Shown one piece after another: positions 36,781 to 47,558 of a stretch of DNA of 64,000 bases. The notes beneath the pieces were generated by a model. That model saw only the letters and a program-made list of their open reading frames with translations, ran no database searches and was not told the DNA's origin. Positions within the stretch are counted from its first letter, which is position 1; every line of letters starts with the position of its first letter. The DNA comes from Phanerodontia chrysosporium (taxonomy: Eukaryota > Basidiomycota > Agaricomycetes > Polyporales > Phanerochaetaceae): the NCBI GenBank assembly GCA_001910725.1, contig MJGA01000002.1, positions 1-64,000 of the forward strand, given 5' to 3'. The position numbers and the translations under genes are program-made.

Positions 36781-37390
36781 CCTGAGGAGGCATGCAACTG
36801 CGTCGACTCTGGTTACCTGTGCAGGAGCTACTCGTCAGCACCTTCAGGACTTGCGGATGCCCCGGCCAACCCGTCGCCGCCCACCGAAGACCTGCATTCC
36901 TCACGGGTCCTGCATGCTGTTTATTGTGCTGCGCCATCGGACGCCATAGTGTCATACAACCTCCGTTGCAGCGATGTGGCGTTTGCGCGCGCGCTCTCAC
37001 GCTCTGGACCGCCCGATTGCTCATTGAATGGTGACTGTGCTCCGTGCCGCAGAGCTGCACCGCTGCAATGTTGTCCGTCGCGACAGAGAAACGTGCCAGT
37101 GTGGTCGTGTGTCGAACCGTAGGCGGTGTAACTCGCCTGTGATTCGTCCCTATTTATGCGTATGAAGCTACATTATGACATGTTTTGACATCTCTCAGGC
37201 TCTGTCTGCGCTAAGTGGTCTATCTCAGATGTTCAAGGTGGTACATGAGTGTGGACGAGAATCGACGCGCGGGGTGATCTAATCTTATCTGCCTCAGGCG
37301 TCGGCGTCCTGACTAGAGTTGAACTTGCTGTCGCATGCGTGCAGCTGCTTCCTGCACGTCTCCAGCCACTTCCACCGCGTATTAGATCGA
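36781..37390. other. intergenic, no gene seen
   Basis: Frames of 80-120 codons exist on both strands without family resemblance. No support for a gene. Confidence 0.35.
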
Positions 37391-38997
37391 TATGCACCAC
37401 TGCTTATGCATCAGTGAAGTCTTGCAGGTTATTGCAGACAGCTTTGGGCTCGGCTACGATGGCACGCTACTCCAGATGCGTTGACATGTCGCGCGTGCTT
37501 CGACCCCCCATGAACGCCGTCTGGGGGACGTTGACCGACCCAGCACTCGTCTTTCTTGTCCTCCCGGAGCATCTAAGGATGATTACTCCAAAGAGAGAGG
37601 TGGTGCGTCATGCACCTTCACATCGCGCAAAGCTGCTTACTCCGCGACCAGAGAATCACCGCTCGCAGTTCGAGGAAGAATGGCAGAGGGTGCAGGACTA
37701 CGCACGTCGCGTGCACACAGCGCAGCGAGGCATCAGGATGATATACAGAAAGTCACCCTACTCTATATCCTGGACGTCGATCGCGAGGCACTGCCCGGAA
37801 GGACAGCTTTTCTCCAACCTCCGCAGTTTCACTGGGCAGAGTGACGGCACCCAGCACGATGCGAGCCCAGCGTTTATTCAGTCGACGCTGCGTCGCTTGA
37901 AATACACCTACGCAGCCACGACCAGAAGCGTCAGACCACTCGTTTGTGCTCTGTCGAGATGTTCGGAGATGCTACAAGGCGTAGAGACCAGGCTGCTGGA
38001 AGAGCGGGGCAGGACCGCAGAGACGTTCGCGGAAGACTTGACTAATGCGGTTGCCGAGCTTTCGGTGCTCACATCCTTCAGTATTGGCACCCTTTCCCTT
38101 TTTGCTTTCAAGCACTTCGTCTCTACCTCCACTCTCCGTGATTGACCCTGCCGAGACTGGTCCCTGATGTTGCCTTCCCTCCGGCATCTCACACCAAGTA
38201 TCATTATGCGGATCACGCGCTCTTACCACTGTTCTTCAAGAGGCTGGTTGAGCCCATGATTGAGGAGATTGGTCGCTCTCGACGACTATCGTACCTAGAG
38301 ACGCGGAGCTGTCCAAGCGTTTACAGCCCGCCCGCTAGGCACTGTGTCTTCGCAGTTCCTTTCCTCACTGTCACACCTCCGAACCTTGCAGTCCCTCATC
38401 TATGACGCTACCTGGGTTTCGTCGAAAACATCCGAACCCGAGGACACGCTCACTCTCGAGACGCTCGCTCCGCTGCTCTCGATGCCACACCTAGCAACAC
38501 TCGACATGCGCGCCTGCGTTGCCTTGCGCCGCAGACGTGCTGCCCTCGCGCAGGCGTGGCCGCAGATGCAGAACCTGCGGCTCGGCGACGTCATGTTCGA
38601 CCGCCCCGCAGCCGCCCTCGCGGTCGAAGACATGCTGCCGGTTGCGGAGAAGTGCCCGCGGGTGCACACGCTCGGCCAGCCGGTCTGCATTACAAGCGCG
38701 CCCGCGCGGGCGCATGTGCAGATGGCTGCTGGCGTGCGTTCGCGGCTCGTCGACCTCCATGTGCTCGAGGTCGACGCAGACTTTAGGCGAGATGCTGCTC
38801 TGTTCCTGGCGGAGGCCTTCCCGGCGGCGCATTTCATGGAGAAGGACTACCAAAGGCACTTGAGGAGCTCAATGGTTTGGTCTCTGCGACCGTACGCGAG
38901 CAGTTATCGTAGTCCTGTCGTCATGAATGTGCATGATACGCTTCTGTCGCTCATCGCGCAGAAGCGTCACGGGTTCTACGGGGTCCGCGGCCAGTAG
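37391..38997 (+). pseudogene. F-box / LRR-like pseudogene C
   Basis: It starts like the intact paralogs (ATG at 37391, MHHCLCISEVLQVIADSF) but shifts frame at 37475-37479 and again near 37503. The sequence MNAVWGTLTDPALVFLVLPE then resumes. Later parts match well (EEEWQRVQDYARRVHTAQ; CPEGQLFSNLRSFTG), followed by a stop near 38143. Several further disruptions to about 38340 come next, then the C-terminal leucine-rich part (LETLAPLLSMPHLATLDMR; QAWPQMQNLRLGDVMFDRP) to a stop at 38997. Multiple independent lesions make it a pseudogene rather than an error. Confidence 0.7.
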
Positions 38998-39066
38998 TTG
39001 TGCTCCAACTTGCCAATTCCACCTCCTTCACCACCTCGTGCATTGCTGTCTGTCAATCAGGGAGAT

Positions 39067-39189
39067 GCTGCGCGTGGCTTGACATGTCGCGCCTCCCTCG
39101 AGCCCGCCATGGATATACACTGGTACATGGTGCACAACTCGGGGCAACTCTTTCTAGTGATGCCTCTACCTCAGATCCTCTTCGCGTGA
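39067..39189 (+). pseudogene. small F-box exon remnant
   Basis: LTCRASLEPAMDIHWYMVHN resembles the family segment LTCRAFFDPAMNALWRTL. No other part of the gene is present. Confidence 0.45.
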
Positions 39190-40490
39190 GTCTTGAGGCT
39201 GCTCTCATCCGGCAGTGTGTAGCCTACACTCCAAGATAATTGACCATGCACTGAGACCGTACACTACTACGAGAAATATTGCACAGCTTTGGTGAAGAGG
39301 TGGCCGAGCACGTTGGAACTGAATACAATACATATTGCGCAACACTAGCAATGAATAGAAGTAAGTAGCAGCTACTTACTTCCTACATGGTCAGTAAGCC
39401 AACAATGCTTACTCCATCAGCTTAGTTGCACAGCGCTTCTACTTCAACGACACGCGCTGAGTCCGCACTTCGCCCAGAATCTCGGAAGTTGTCGCTATAT
39501 TGAAAGCCCCCGTATTCAGTCGCTGCGTAAGCTGGTGTCATCGTTCAGTCGACACGGAGACCTACAAGTGCTACAGACAGCCATCGAACGCCTGGATGTC
39601 GTAAGTATATATTTGAAGCCGCTCTGAGTCGCGCTTCACGCATGACTGAACGATGACTCGACAGGTGCATCCACTGCATTCTGAATGTGCAGGCAGATGT
39701 TGCAACTACTTCTGCCTATCCCGAACCAGCCCGCGTCGCGCGTAGGGCTAGACTTCCTCGTCATCCTCACGCTCAATTGCGATAACGCCACGCCTCATGG
39801 GAAGCACGGTGCGCTCTGCGATCTGTCGCTGATGGAACGGAAGCATAGACCCTAGTTCGTTGTGACATGACTCCCTGCAGTTCCGTGGCCTATTCGAGTC
39901 CTCCTCCAGGCATCCAGTGGTGTGCAGCGGTCGAATGGTATGTCTTCCCTGCAATCTGTCCTATCTCGATCCCGCTTTACGACACTCATAGAATATCCCT
40001 GACGGGACCCTTGTAGTGATGTATGCCTCACCCTGACACGCCCATCAAGACACGTCAAGACCAAGTTGCTGATTGTTTGGTGTGCAGCGGAGCCTCGAGT
40101 GGCCATGTTCCTCGGCTGGTGTCGACTCGACCGTGGAAGAGCAACTAAGACCTATGAACGCGTGTAAACGAGATCCAAACATTCCTCTGAATGGCCTACA
40201 GGGTAGCTCGACGATGAATGAATGATCCTTTCGTATTTGAGCGGCGCCTCATGAACACGCCTCTATGGGGTCAGTACTTTGGAAGCCGATACCCTTCTGT
40301 ATTAACCGCGAATTCCTGCAGGAACACGACACGACGCTGCGGCAAGGATTGGCTCCGCATGACTGTCTTGTCTGGTGAGTGCATGTACGCTGCGTGTCCA
40401 TGAGATGTCTGATAAAGCGACCTGCAGCCTGTACATTGGTCCTTTGACAATCCATATCGTCTTCCTGCCCCAACATCTTCTTTTTGTCTC
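39190..40490. other. intergenic, no gene seen
   Basis: Mixed-composition DNA with only short open stretches. It contains the upstream region of the DUF6535 gene. No repeat or gene is recognised. Confidence 0.4.
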
Positions 40491-43172
40491 ATGGCTGGAA
40501 CGGGAGGTGGCAATGGTCGCGCAAAGGCACTGCACCCCGAGGCAAGTAGGCGGTACCTACGTCAACTGGTAACTCATACTCACCCGTTAGCTGCTTTCGC
40601 TTACAGGGCGCGTCGGGGTTGTCAGACTGGGCGGGCATACAAGCACACGTGGCGGATGAAGACGGCGAACGCATACACGGCTACTCTGAAGATGTCGACG
40701 CTATGCTCTTCTTCGTGCGTGTCTCGCGACTGGGCCGTGGTTTATCGTTAACCCAGGTGTATAGGCCGGTCTATTTTCAGCCATTCTCACTGCCTTCCTT
40801 GTCGAGATTTACCACCAGCTACTACCCTCGACTAGCGAAACGATGTCCGAGCTGCTTGCCCAGAACAATGAACTCCTGGCGGCTAATCACCGTCTACTCA
40901 CGCAAGGCTTCTCCGCGATGCTCGAGCAGACATTTTTCAAGCCTTCTCCAGTGGTGCTTGCCGCACGGCCATCCGCCTTCACGTCGTCGACTACGGCCCG
41001 GACCATCAACTCGCTCTTCTTCGTTAGCCTAGTGCTCAGTCTCGCAGCGGCACTGTTCGGGATTCTCGTCAAGCAGTGGCTGCGACACTATATGTCGTGG
41101 CACTCCGCGCTCTCATCACCGCGGGAAAACGTGCTCATCCGCCAGTTTCGGTTCGAAGCGTGGCAGGTCTGGTACGTCGCGATCGTCGTGTCGATGGCCC
41201 TCGCACTACTCGAGACCGCCATGACGCTCTTCCTTATCGGCATCATCATCCTTCTGTGGACGCTCGACAGCGTCGTCGCCATCTGCGTTACCGTCGCCAC
41301 CTCCGTCTTCCTCCTTGTGCAGTCAGTGTTCACGATTCTCCCCCTCGTCTCGAAGCGCTGCCCCTACCGGACGCCCGCGGCATGGACTGTGGTTCTCTTG
41401 TTTACACTGGTCACCCGCGGCCCATCCTACTGCTCACAATGGCTTAGAAGAAAACTTAACGTAGTTCGCATTACGTGGGATCGCAAAGGAGGTGAGCATC
41501 AGAGCTCATTTATGGCCCTCTTGCATGTTAATGACATTCTACTTCGAGCTGCAGCAGAGTCGACGTCCGCCACCGTGCCTTTGGGCGGCGCGACGTCGGC
41601 CTCGCCTACGCAGCCAATGACATTCTCGAAGATTACCAGCGCCATCGACAAGAAAGAAGAGAACGGCACTGATCTAGAATCTCGTGCTACTTTAATCTCA
41701 GGCATGTCGTGGAGGACACGTGACCTGCAGAGCTGTAGGGCCACCCATCGCGGGCTGCACAGACGTGCGGACGTCGCAACACAGGTGCTGAGCGCGACGA
41801 CGCGTATCGCGGAGCGCATTGTGCGCGAGTTCGTACCGCTGCCGAAGGACATCAGTGAATTCCGGGAGATGACGGACTTCATCGCGGACGTGGTCTCGAC
41901 ACACGGCGACCACCACAATATTCCATTCCTCGAGGAGCTCGGCGAGATGGGCTTTCTGCTCGGCGCGCTCTTCTGGGTGCAAAAGTCGGCGCAGGACATG
42001 CAGGTCACACGCTATGTCGAGCAGTGCAGCCGCGTCGAGCTGCGCGACCGCGAAAAAAGCCTCGCATGGTTCCTCAAGGTGTTTTCATCGCGCGGGCCGT
42101 ACGAGGAGAAGCCGACGGAGACTGTCAAGAAGCTGCGGCTGTTCCTTCTCCAGTTCGTCCTCTATGGAATTGGCTATCCTGTCACGTCTGGCATGCAATT
42201 TGAGGCGTATCAAGATGCGGTGCAGAACCATAGGGTCATATATTCCGAAGACGATGAACGCATTGGTAAGCCTCCCCGTTCATCTGTTCACAAGTGTAAG
42301 CAACTAACGGTGTGCCCATAGTGATTCTGGATGGCCAAACCCAGGACGAAGATTACGAATCACTCCTCATGCACTATTTCGGTTCACGCTTTGAACACGC
42401 CAACGAAGACCGCCTCAAGATGTTCGTTCTCACCGCCACCGACTGGCTCGCCCACTGCGGCATATCTGGTGTCTCTCAAGACGTAGTGGAAGATATACTG
42501 TACAAGATGATACACGCAGCGCACGCGCTGTCCAAGGGGCCAAGGCAGAACACAACACGTCCGTCGTACCTCTTCTGGATTTGGAAGCTCTCGGAGGAGA
42601 AGGAGTCGCTATCGGCTCTCTACGGGGCGCAGTACCGCGCACTGCTGCATGCGCTCGAGAAGGCGTACACGCGCGGCATGTTCAGCGCAGACGAGGCGAA
42701 CATCAAGCACAGCCTGCACGTGCAGCTCGTCCGCGCGCACCGTGGCCTCACAAAGGAATCGACACCCTGCGAGGTCCCGCAGTGCGAGTGGGTAGAACAT
42801 ACGACATGCCCCGGGGTGCCGCGGAAACACTACGCAGGCTGCCCCCTGCTCATTGTGCGACCTCGCACGCCCGCGCTGTGGCGCCGCGCAGCGACGGTGT
42901 GCACGGTGCTGCGCATGCGCCGGGCGTGGTTCCACGGGCACCGGCGCTGGCGCCGCGCATTTTGTGCGGTGCTTTTCTTCGTGCGCGTACACCGGCTCGT
43001 GACATCTTCGGACGCTGCATCCCGTCGTCCGCACGCGAGCCCGAGCAGCGCCAGGCGCCATCGGTTACCGCATCACCATGCTCACCATCCGGCGCCAACG
43101 ATGCCACCCGCAGAGGACGAAATCAAGGAGCCTGAATTGACCACGGCCGTTTTGCCCATGTATGCACGTTGA
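40491..43172 (+). CDS. DUF6535-domain membrane protein
   Basis: Member of a large Agaricomycete family of unknown function. Four exons are inferred: 40491-40541, 40607-40714, 40765-42265 and 42322-43172, about 836 residues. Intron 1 uses a GC donor (gag|gcaagt). The N-terminal DUF6535 signature runs DWAGIQAHVADEDGERIHGY, then GLFSAILTAFLVEIYHQLLP, then NSLFFVSLVLSLAAALFGIL ahead of KQWLRHYMSW. A cluster of hydrophobic membrane segments follows (VWYVAIVVSMALALLETAMT; LFLIGIIILLWTLDSVVAIC; VTVATSVFLLVQSVFTILPL), ending at KRCPYRTPAAW. The large C-terminal region is soluble and helical. The last 150 residues are His/Arg/Pro-rich, and their exon structure is less certain. A broken relative lies at 61476-62340. 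Confidence 0.82.
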
Positions 43173-43481
43173 TCGTCCGCTCGTCCGCACGGCCCCCTGG
43201 AGTTGCCGGAGTTCTGCTAGACGGTGGCACCGTATGTTATGCATCATGTGTTCTCAGAGCTTCAGGACCAATTTTCACACGTTGTTTGAGATGGTACGTC
43301 CGATCCGATGATCACTTGCAAGGAGGAGCCTGCTGCATACAGTAATTGGACAATATTAGCTCCCTCGCGGTAGCCTTACTATCCGGGGTCCCTGGAGAGC
43401 GCTGATGGGTTTGCGGGGTCCGCGAGACATCGTGAACCTCACCCTGCGATATTTCACAGTTTCATCCCCCTCATCATCATG

Positions 43482-45065
43482 ATGCACCGCTGTCTCTTGA
43501 TTCACGAGATCGTACAGAACATTGCGGATAGCGTACGGACAAGTGACACTAGGGCGACTTTGTATATGGCGCTGACGTGTCGCGCGTTCTTCGATCCGGC
43601 CATGAATGCGGTCTGGCGAACGGTGGTCAACCCAGCGCATCTCCTGTTGACGCTGCCCGAGCGTACGCGAAAAATCACTCGCGATGGTCTACTCGTACGT
43701 CCTTATCTCTCCTGTGATGGCTACAACGGCTCAGATGATTTTCATCTCTTCCAGACGATCGTCCAAGCACCATCAGCGGCAGACTGGAGCCGTTTCGAGA
43801 GCTACGCACGTCGTGTGCGCATTTTATATTGCTATTTCTCTGTTCGAATCAAACGGGGAACGAAATACCCAGCAGTCAATTGGCTATCAGTGGCACAATT
43901 CTACCTTGGCCAGCAGCTACTTCCCAACCTTCGAACCTTCAAAGGAGGCTGCCGCGATGACGATAGCGATGGATATCCTCTTTTCATCAAACCGCCACTG
44001 CGAGACCTACATCTCGATTTCTTTCATATCGGCTGTGCTGAACCCACCGCCCGCTGCATGTCACAATGCTCCAAGACGCTCGAAACTCTGTGGGTTGAGA
44101 CCGAGGACCGGGACGATGGAGACGATGGTGTTGTCAAGATGCTCTCAGGAGCCATTGCCGGGCTCGAAGTCCTACGAGAACTTACCATTGGCGTTCTCTT
44201 TCCGGACGCGATACATCATCTGTCATCCCTGCGCATGCTGGGCAGGCTGACATTCAGACTCGAGGTTGGTGATGACAGCACATCCACGCTGTCCTTTCCT
44301 GCCCTGGAATACCTTCAAATACAGTGTGGGGCAGAAGACCATCCCTGCCGCTCCCTTGTCGCACCGTTCCTGCAGCGGCTTGCTGCACCTGTGTTATCCG
44401 AGCTCATGCTCCGGTATGACACATGCTTTCCGAGCTACAGGGAGCCGGTGCGGCTGTCTGCTGCAGACGTCCATGAAATCTTCTGCGCCGTGTCACAGCT
44501 TGCCCAGCTCCGTGAACTCAACCTCGACGGGACTTGGTCTTTGGCGCCACAATACCCAGCCCAGTTTCTCACATCCTCGATGCTCTCACCACTGTACTCC
44601 CTGGCGCACCTCGCAGTGCTGGACATCCGTGCTGTGCCCATCGTGCTGGCGCCAAGAGACATCCTTCCGATGGCGCAGGCGTGGCCGAAGATGCAAGACC
44701 TCATGCTATGCAGCTGGGACACTGACGAGCACCTGGAGTGCTACCCGGAGGCCGCAGATCTGTCGGCCTTTGCGCAACACTGTCCACACCTCCGGGAGCT
44801 GAGCCTTCCGGTATGCGTCCGACGGGTAACTCAGCATCGTGACTCAATTTGTATGCCAGCACATTTGGAGCTGAAGCGGCTACACATTGCCAAGGCCGAT
44901 GACAGTGGCACGCAAGACGCAGCGTTGTTTCTCGCAAGGACATTTCCGAAAGCCCGTGTGGTACAGGGGGCGTCGCATGAGGTACTCGATGCTATGAACG
45001 ATGCTATTGTAAGGGAGGTGTTGAGGTGTAGACCAGAGGATGCTACCGGGAGGATCGTAGATTAA
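43482..45065 (+). CDS. F-box / LRR-like protein D, intact
   Basis: Two exons (43482-43694, 213 nt, and 43755-45065) give about 507 residues. The start is taken at the second of two tandem ATGs because paralogs begin MHRC. F-box-like N-terminus: HRCLLIHEIVQNIADSVRTS, then LTCRAFFDPAMNAVWRTVVN. The 60-nt intron has a multiple-of-three length and no stop, so the frame reads through it. It is placed by homology with gene E. Leucine-rich segments include LPNLRTFKGG, CSKTLETLWVETED, LPMAQAWPKMQDLMLCSW and CPHLRELSLPVCVRR. Role as a substrate receptor is inferred. Confidence 0.8.
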   Translation: MHRCLLIHEIVQNIADSVRTSDTRATLYMALTCRAFFDPAMNAVWRTVVNPAHLLLTLPERTRKITRDGLLVRPYLSCDGYNGSDDFHLFQTIVQAPSAADWSRFESYARRVRILYCYFSVRIKRGTKYPAVNWLSVAQFYLGQQLLPNLRTFKGGCRDDDSDGYPLFIKPPLRDLHLDFFHIGCAEPTARCMSQCSKTLETLWVETEDRDDGDDGVVKMLSGAIAGLEVLRELTIGVLFPDAIHHLSSLRMLGRLTFRLEVGDDSTSTLSFPALEYLQIQCGAEDHPCRSLVAPFLQRLAAPVLSELMLRYDTCFPSYREPVRLSAADVHEIFCAVSQLAQLRELNLDGTWSLAPQYPAQFLTSSMLSPLYSLAHLAVLDIRAVPIVLAPRDILPMAQAWPKMQDLMLCSWDTDEHLECYPEAADLSAFAQHCPHLRELSLPVCVRRVTQHRDSICMPAHLELKRLHIAKADDSGTQDAALFLARTFPKARVVQGASHEVLDAMNDAIVREVLRCRPEDATGRIVD

Positions 45066-45421
45066 ATACATAGTACAGGGACTGACAGACATGCTGACAA
45101 GCAAGAAGGCGCTGTAACAGAGATGCAAGGATGACTATCGGTTGTTGTTGACCATGGCGCTCGCCTCCGCTACCTCAACCAACCCTAACCCTATCTACTT
45201 CCCAGCACGAGGTTTCGCCCGCGCCTGGCCGTGAGGCTGTTGTTTCCCGCCATACGCGATAACGAGGTATCACCTTTGCTATTCAATGTGTGCATCACCA
45301 GATATCTTATATGGCCGATAGTTTCGAAGAACTGGTGGTGTTCTCAGGATCTGCAACTTATCGCGCAATTGACCCAAGCCGCGGCCACCTCCCAGCCAGC
45401 TCGACAATAGACAGGACCATC
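45066..45421. other. short intergenic between F-box genes D and E
   Basis: It contains the 3' flank of gene D and the promoter of gene E. Two tandem ccctaa-like words near 45181-45191 are too short to be telomeric. Confidence 0.4.
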
Positions 45422-46962
45422 ATGCACCGCTGCCTGTGTATCAGCGAGGTCTTGCAAGTTATCGCGGACAGCTTGGACAACGGACATGGTGGCACTCTGC
45501 TCACCATGGCGTTGACGTGCCGCACGTTTTTCGATCCCGCAATGAATGCTCTTTGGAGGACGCTGACCGACCGGGCGTATGTCTATCTGATCCTTCCCGA
45601 GCGCATACGCACTGTCACCTCGGGAAAGCGGGTGGTATGTGCTTGCTTTTATCTCGTGACTGTTGCTCACCACAAAATATATAGACAATCCACGCTTCTC
45701 CGTCCAAGGTCGAGTGGCAGAGAGTGCAAGACTATGCGCGCCGAGTTCGCCATCTGAAGATTGAGATCCACATTCGTCCTTCGAATGAGACATTCTCACA
45801 TTCCATTTGCCCGTTATCCGTCTGGAGGTATTGCCCGGAAGGACACCTTTTTCCCAACCTTCGCAGCTTCACTGCGAATGATGGACGCGACTATGCAGGG
45901 GATGCTGGTTTCGTGAGACCACCGTTGCGTTCCTTAATTGTCAGGTTCTCGTGCATAAGCCACGTTGAGCCTATCATGTACGCTCTACCGAGCTGCTCGC
46001 AGACTCTGGAAGTGCTGTCACTCAACCTCCCTGAATCATTGGATATAGAAGACGAGGTCTTCGAGGAGGAGCTATCTGACGCAGTATCACAGCTGCGCGT
46101 ACTCAAGTCTCTCACCATCGGCGTCCTCTTCCCCCCTGCTATCACCCAGTTGGCGACCCTATCCACCCTCCATGAGCTCCAATTCACGCTCGAAACGGTC
46201 GGTTCTGCAGCGACCACCTTGCCCTTCCCTTCCCTGAGACACCTGACAATCAAATATTCACGAGAAAAATACATGAACCTGTCTATGTTCCTCCAAAGGG
46301 TTGCAGCGCCCGTGCTCGAGCAGGTCGTACTGAATGAAAAGGATAGGTGGCAACACATACAGACTGTCCGCCCCACAGCCGCGAGCATGTCCGAGACCAT
46401 TCACGCAATGGAGCACCTCCAGAGCCTACGCTCCCTCGTCTACGACACAACCTGGAGCCTGTTTTCAGAGCCTGTGCGCCCTGAGGAGGTGCTCAGCCTC
46501 TCGACGCTTGCACCCCTGCTCACCATGCGCAACCTCAATACCCTCGACATCCGGGCCCTGCCCTTCGCCCTTGTGTCCGCGGATATCCAGAGCATAGCGC
46601 ATGCGTGGCCGCATTTGCGGTATCTGCGGCTCGGCGACACCGCGTCTGGATATCAACCGCAAGACTATCTCCGGATCGAAGACCTACTCCCGTTCACAGA
46701 GAAGTGCCCGCAGCTCCGAACGCTCGGTCTGCCACTCTGTATCCCACGTAACTCGGCGCAGGATGCTGTGCCTCTTGATATGGAGATGTATTCGTTGCTG
46801 TCAGAACTCCATGTCCTTCGTGTTGATGCACAGTTCAGTCGCGAAGTTGTTCAGATGCTGGCAGAGCTTTTCCCAGAGGTGATAATCTTTGGAGGGGCGC
46901 CGCGAGAAGTTCTCGAGAGACTGAATAACCTTGTCTTCAAGGAGGTGTGGGGACTTGGGTAA
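45422..46962 (+). CDS. F-box / LRR-like protein E, intact
   Basis: Exons 45422-45634 (213 nt, same length as in genes A and D) and 45685-46962, about 496 residues. N-terminus MHRCLCISEVLQVIADSLDN, then LTCRTFFDPAMNALWRTLTD. Exon 2 opens TIHASPSKVEWQRVQDYARR and runs through leucine-rich segments: CPEGHLFPNLRSF, CSQTLEVLSLNLPE, LHELQFTLETVG, LASTLAPLL-type repeats, LRYLRLGDTASGY and CPQLRTLGLPLC. The end is FPEVIIFGGAPREVLERLNN. It is the best intact member of the family here and is closest to gene A. Confidence 0.82.
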
Positions 46963-47558
46963 CATAAATTGTACTGATGTCTCGTGTCCCGTCTACACAT
47001 TGCTTTCGCTGGTGGTAATGTACTTATGGCATGTTCTCGGACGTACATTCACGGCAACCTGATTTTATCTGATGCACTGGCTTGAAATCCTGGTCCTCTT
47101 AATACCGATATCAGGCTTCATTCAAGTTGTACGTTACCATACTCGTACCTCGGTGCAGAATTGTGGACTCGACGTGTTCTGTGAGCTCGTTTCCGCCTTC
47201 ATCGAGCCTCGGCGGGCCTTTCGGCGCCGTCGAAGTCTCTCCAACATTCTCGGACGCTGTCGTGAGACTAATCCTGGACGTTGTCCCTCATGCACAGGTG
47301 GTATAATTGGGAGTATCTGACGACCAGAGACTTGATCATCTCGACCGGTGCAGGGCGCTGCATCAGGGCATTGCGGGATGGACAATAGGCGGCCAGTGAT
47401 CGAGTAGAAACTCCACATGCGAGACACACGGCGGGGACACCATCATGGGCATTCACTCACAGCCCGAGCTGAAGTCACCACGTACGATCACGCCGCGACA
47501 GAGCTCTGACATGCGCCTAGGTACTCCACTAGCGGTCGAGACAGTGTGGCACTCTACA
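46963..47558. other. intergenic, no gene seen
   Basis: Convergent 3' flanks of F-box gene E and the HET gene. Short frames only. Confidence 0.4.

Noticed and set aside
45181..45191. Telomere-like ccctaaccct; a similar ggttaggg near 23357
   Set aside because: Fewer than two and a half units, inside ordinary intergenic DNA.
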